Shown here: one piece after another, positions 62,008 to 64,000 of the stretch | How positions within the stretch are numbered: the first letter of the stretch is position 1 | Layout of the letters: each line of letters starts with the position of its first letter | Source: Chitinophagales bacterium | GTDB taxonomy: Bacteria; Bacteroidota; Bacteroidia; Chitinophagales; UBA2359 | DNA length: 64,000 nucleotides | Assembly (NCBI GenBank): GCA_020628375.1 | Contig: JAHDFD010000001.1 | Span: 143,332 to 207,331, forward strand | Direction: 5' to 3' | Notes under the pieces: model-generated | What the model saw: only the letters and a program-made list of their open reading frames with translations | Told to the model about the DNA's origin: nothing | The model's database searches: none | Program-made: the position numbers and the translations under genes

Positions 62008-62445
62008 TTACTCGCAATAACAATTATATTTTTTTCCCAGATCGATCGTAGTTACCACTTTAGTAACATCGGCGCAATCTGCGAAGACTATACGGACTTC
62101 CTGACCATCTTTTGTATAACTTTCTATGGCATAGGTCGGACACTTTCCACTTTGTTGTTCACTCTTACGGTGATTTACTTTTCCATTGTTCAATACAGCT
62201 CTAACTTCTTTTTCAGAAATTGTTCTACAATCCATTCGGCATTTTGCGTGCTTAGTATAAATTATTTTTTTTGATTGTAAGCCAGCCAATATTGCAGCAT
62301 CACTGGAATATTCTGTTGTATTGGCTCGATTACCATAATCTCGTGAGTTAAAGGAAGGTAAATTTCCTGTGGTAATATATTGATAGCCTGCATAACATAA
62401 AAATGCAATGACCGTAACGATGATTCTTTGTAGTTGTTTATTCAT
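62008..62445 (-). CDS. DUF4258 protein with N-terminal membrane segment
   Basis: 145 residues. A membrane or signal segment (IVTVIAFLCYAGYQYIT), a Ser/Asn linker, then DUF4258: YTKHAKCRMDCRTISEKEVRAVLNNGKVNHRKSE, TYAIESYTKDGQEVRIVFADCADVTKVVTTI. The fold is related to small toxin-like RNase folds, but unlike most relatives it has an exported N-terminus and several Cys (KCRMDC, CYCE). Convergent with tatA. No antitoxin gene beside it. Confidence 0.75.
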   Translation of the reverse strand: MNKQLQRIIVTVIAFLCYAGYQYITTGNLPSFNSRDYGNRANTTEYSSDAAILAGLQSKKIIYTKHAKCRMDCRTISEKEVRAVLNNGKVNHRKSEQQSGKCPTYAIESYTKDGQEVRIVFADCADVTKVVTTIDLGKKYNCYCE

Positions 62446-62522
62446 TTCTTATTTATGACTAAAAGTCAGAATGAAGTTTCGGAATTTCAGTTTCATAAAG
62501 CTGCATTTTATATATTTCTTAC

Positions 62523-62553
62523 TTTCGACAAGTAAATGCTTACTCTATATTTG
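62523..62553 (+). promoter_or_regulatory. Full Bacteroidetes-type promoter of the Hsp15-like gene
   Basis: TTTCG (62523-62527), 18 bases, TATATTTG (62546-62553). The -7 box is exact and the spacing is normal. It lies 26 bases before the ATG. Confidence 0.6.
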
Positions 62554-62578
62554 TGCTTATTTCTTCTAACAAACTCCT

Positions 62579-62989
62579 ATGAAAGTAAGAATAGATAAGT
62601 GGCTTTGGGCTGTGCGTGTTTTTAAAACCCGTACGCTGGCAACAAATGCTTGTAACGCAGGTCGTGTTAAAATAAACGGCTCAAGCGTTAAAGCTTCTCG
62701 ACATCTGAAAATAGGTGAAAAAGTAAATATAAAAAAAGGGCCTTTGACTATTATTTATGAAGTAGTCGATCTGATCGAAAAAAGGGTTTCGGCTACTTTG
62801 GCAGCCGAAGCTTATGTTGATCATTCTCCTCCACCGCCCCCTAAACCTACTTTCAGTAAAAAAGATACCGCGTTTTACAACTTACCGGTTGCTTATCGTA
62901 AAAGAGGGGATGGAAGACCGACTAAAAAAGATAGAAGGGAAATCGAAAAGCTCAAAGATTCTATTTGGGATGATTGGGAAGAAGATTGA
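62579..62989 (+). CDS. hslR: S4-domain RNA-binding protein, Hsp15-like
   Basis: 136 residues. MKVRIDKWLWAVRVFKTRTLATNACNAGRVKINGSSVKASRHLKIGEKVNI is a complete S4 domain of the Hsp15 type, with a basic C-terminal tail (RKRGDGRPTKKDRREIEKL). Hsp15 binds stalled 50S subunits with attached nascent chains and returns them to the cycle. Confidence 0.9.
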   Translation: MKVRIDKWLWAVRVFKTRTLATNACNAGRVKINGSSVKASRHLKIGEKVNIKKGPLTIIYEVVDLIEKRVSATLAAEAYVDHSPPPPPKPTFSKKDTAFYNLPVAYRKRGDGRPTKKDRREIEKLKDSIWDDWEED

Positions 62990-63152
62990 TCAAAAAGTGC
63001 TTAACTTATATCCATTTTGACGTTAAATCAATAAGATACCTTATTATTTATTTGTTGTAACAATTACAATTTCAAGTATATTATCTATATTAGTTCATTT
63101 TTGCAGAAAATTGGGTTTATAACTCAATTCAGTAAGTATAATAAATTAAGTA

Positions 63153-63860
63153 GTGGATTCTGTAGAAACAACTAAAAGGGAACAAGAACAAACTCAATTT
63201 ACAAATTCAGAAAGCCAGAATCCAATGGAAGTATTCTCGGCTAACAAAACATTTATGCCTCCCAAAAAGAAAGAAGCCAAAGAAAAAAAACCGAAAGAGA
63301 TCGAAATTATAGAGGATAGTAAAATGGCATTGATGATGTTTAAAACTGCTATCAGAAACCATATTGATCTGAGTAGCCTTGCTGATAATAAAGCGAATAC
63401 GATGTTAAGTGTAAACGCTTTAATTATTACAGTGGCACTTCCATTAATGATCTCTTACGTTGAAAGCAATAAATTATTGGTACTTCCAATGATTTGCTTA
63501 CTGATTACTTGTATCGCTTCGATGTATTATGCTACCGATGCAACAAGACCGATAAAATTACACGGAAAAACGAGCGACAAGTCGATAGAAAATGGAGAGT
63601 CGGATTTATTCTTTTTCGGTAATTTCTGTAACATGGAATATGATGAATACGAAGAAGGGATAGAAAAAGTGATAAAACGCAACGACTGGATGCAAAAATC
63701 CATTACCAAAGATTTGTTTTTCAGTGGTAAAGCTTTAGGAGATAAGTTCGATAACTTACGCCTTTCTTATACCATTTTTATTCGCGGCATGTTAACTTCT
63801 TCAGTCTTATTCGCAATAAGCGTTGGCATACATTTATTTTATGGGAATATTTTTTCGTGA
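63153..63860 (+). CDS. PycTM-type (DUF5706) membrane protein, Pycsar-effector family
   Basis: 235 residues from GTG. A charged, Lys/Glu-rich N-terminal extension of about 65 residues, then IDLSSLADNKANTMLSVNALIITVALPLMISYV, the hallmark of the DUF5706/PycTM family, a second membrane helix (LLVLPMICLLITCIASMYYA, about 109-127), a soluble loop, and a third helix (about 205-228). In Pycsar defence a PycTM effector depolarises the membrane on cUMP or cCMP. No cyclase lies in the window, so a defence role is not shown; many Bacteroidetes carry lone copies. Confidence 0.75.
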   Translation: MDSVETTKREQEQTQFTNSESQNPMEVFSANKTFMPPKKKEAKEKKPKEIEIIEDSKMALMMFKTAIRNHIDLSSLADNKANTMLSVNALIITVALPLMISYVESNKLLVLPMICLLITCIASMYYATDATRPIKLHGKTSDKSIENGESDLFFFGNFCNMEYDEYEEGIEKVIKRNDWMQKSITKDLFFSGKALGDKFDNLRLSYTIFIRGMLTSSVLFAISVGIHLFYGNIFS

Positions 63861-63977
63861 ATAAATAACAGGTATTTTCTTTGATTTGAACTCTGCAGAG
63901 ATTGGGTTTTATGCTCTTTTAGCGATACTTTTAGGCTAAATTATTTTTACCAGTTAGTGTATTGAAATTCAGTAATT

Positions 63978-64000
63978 ATGGCTGCACCCAATAATCACCA
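63978..64000 (+). CDS. Possible gene start at the right edge
   Basis: ATG followed by AAPNNH at the window end, 117 bases after the PycTM gene. Too short to identify. Confidence 0.3.

Noticed and set aside
1-64000. tRNA, rRNA or riboswitch genes
   Set aside because: I looked through the gaps for TTCGANNC arms, rRNA cores and known riboswitch cores and saw none; most gaps are under 400 bases.

Overview
The window looks like a chromosomal segment of an AT-rich, free-living Bacteroidota member, probably near the Saprospiria/Flavobacteriia. The reasons are type IX secretion (T9SS) C-terminal domains, SprB-like WSTGxT repeats, an IPTL-type C-terminal domain, TAnnTTTG promoter boxes, an AlkB-type hydroxylase and weak ribosome binding sites with several TTG starts. 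No tRNA, rRNA, CRISPR array, complete transposase or prophage was seen. The lineage is inferred from gene content only.

Layout. 1-2220: left-edge RiPP (ribosomally made, modified peptide) operon on the minus strand, with an HTH regulator, GG-leader precursor, thioredoxin-like protein, ATP-grasp maturase and one ORF leaving the window. 2394-9866: di-haem peroxidase, small tyrosine phosphatase, nuclease-fold lipoprotein, gmk-apaG-pseudouridine synthase, a large unknown secreted protein, and Uma2. 10150-12337: alkB and a divergent TetR gene sharing an inverted-repeat operator, then three tandem ~40-residue GG-leader peptides ending CLEC that are too short for usual gene calling. 12540-23474: pappalysin-type protease, M1 aminopeptidase, GNAT, an XRE/IrrE-like regulator bracketed by two copies of a small inverted-repeat element, an exonuclease and an outer-membrane protein.

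23478-37790 is the most distinctive region: a T9SS protein, a 2066-residue surface protein with a clostripain-like (C11) protease domain, a periplasmic TPR-CHAT protease, a PKD/SprB-type protein, and, divergently, a sigma factor followed by a membrane TPR protein with an anti-sigma-like N-terminus. Three promoters here share the box CACTCACATT followed 14-15 nt later by TTATA. I saw this pairing nowhere else in the window. It suggests a self-regulated sigma regulon controlling two clan-CD (caspase-fold) proteases on the cell surface and in the periplasm.

37782-64000 is mostly housekeeping: gcvT, HU, rpiB, accB, a BatD-like protein, odhB/sucB, an Rpn-type nuclease, a sulfotransferase with three GT4 glycosyltransferases (surface glycan synthesis), an ABC-F protein, rsfS, ftsH, a rhodanese, a beta-propeller protein, a VIT-vWA-TonB fusion, gltA, a CNNM/CBS protein, a FemAB-like transferase between two 156-bp MITE-like elements, tatA, an Hsp15-like protein, and an orphan PycTM-type membrane protein near the right edge.
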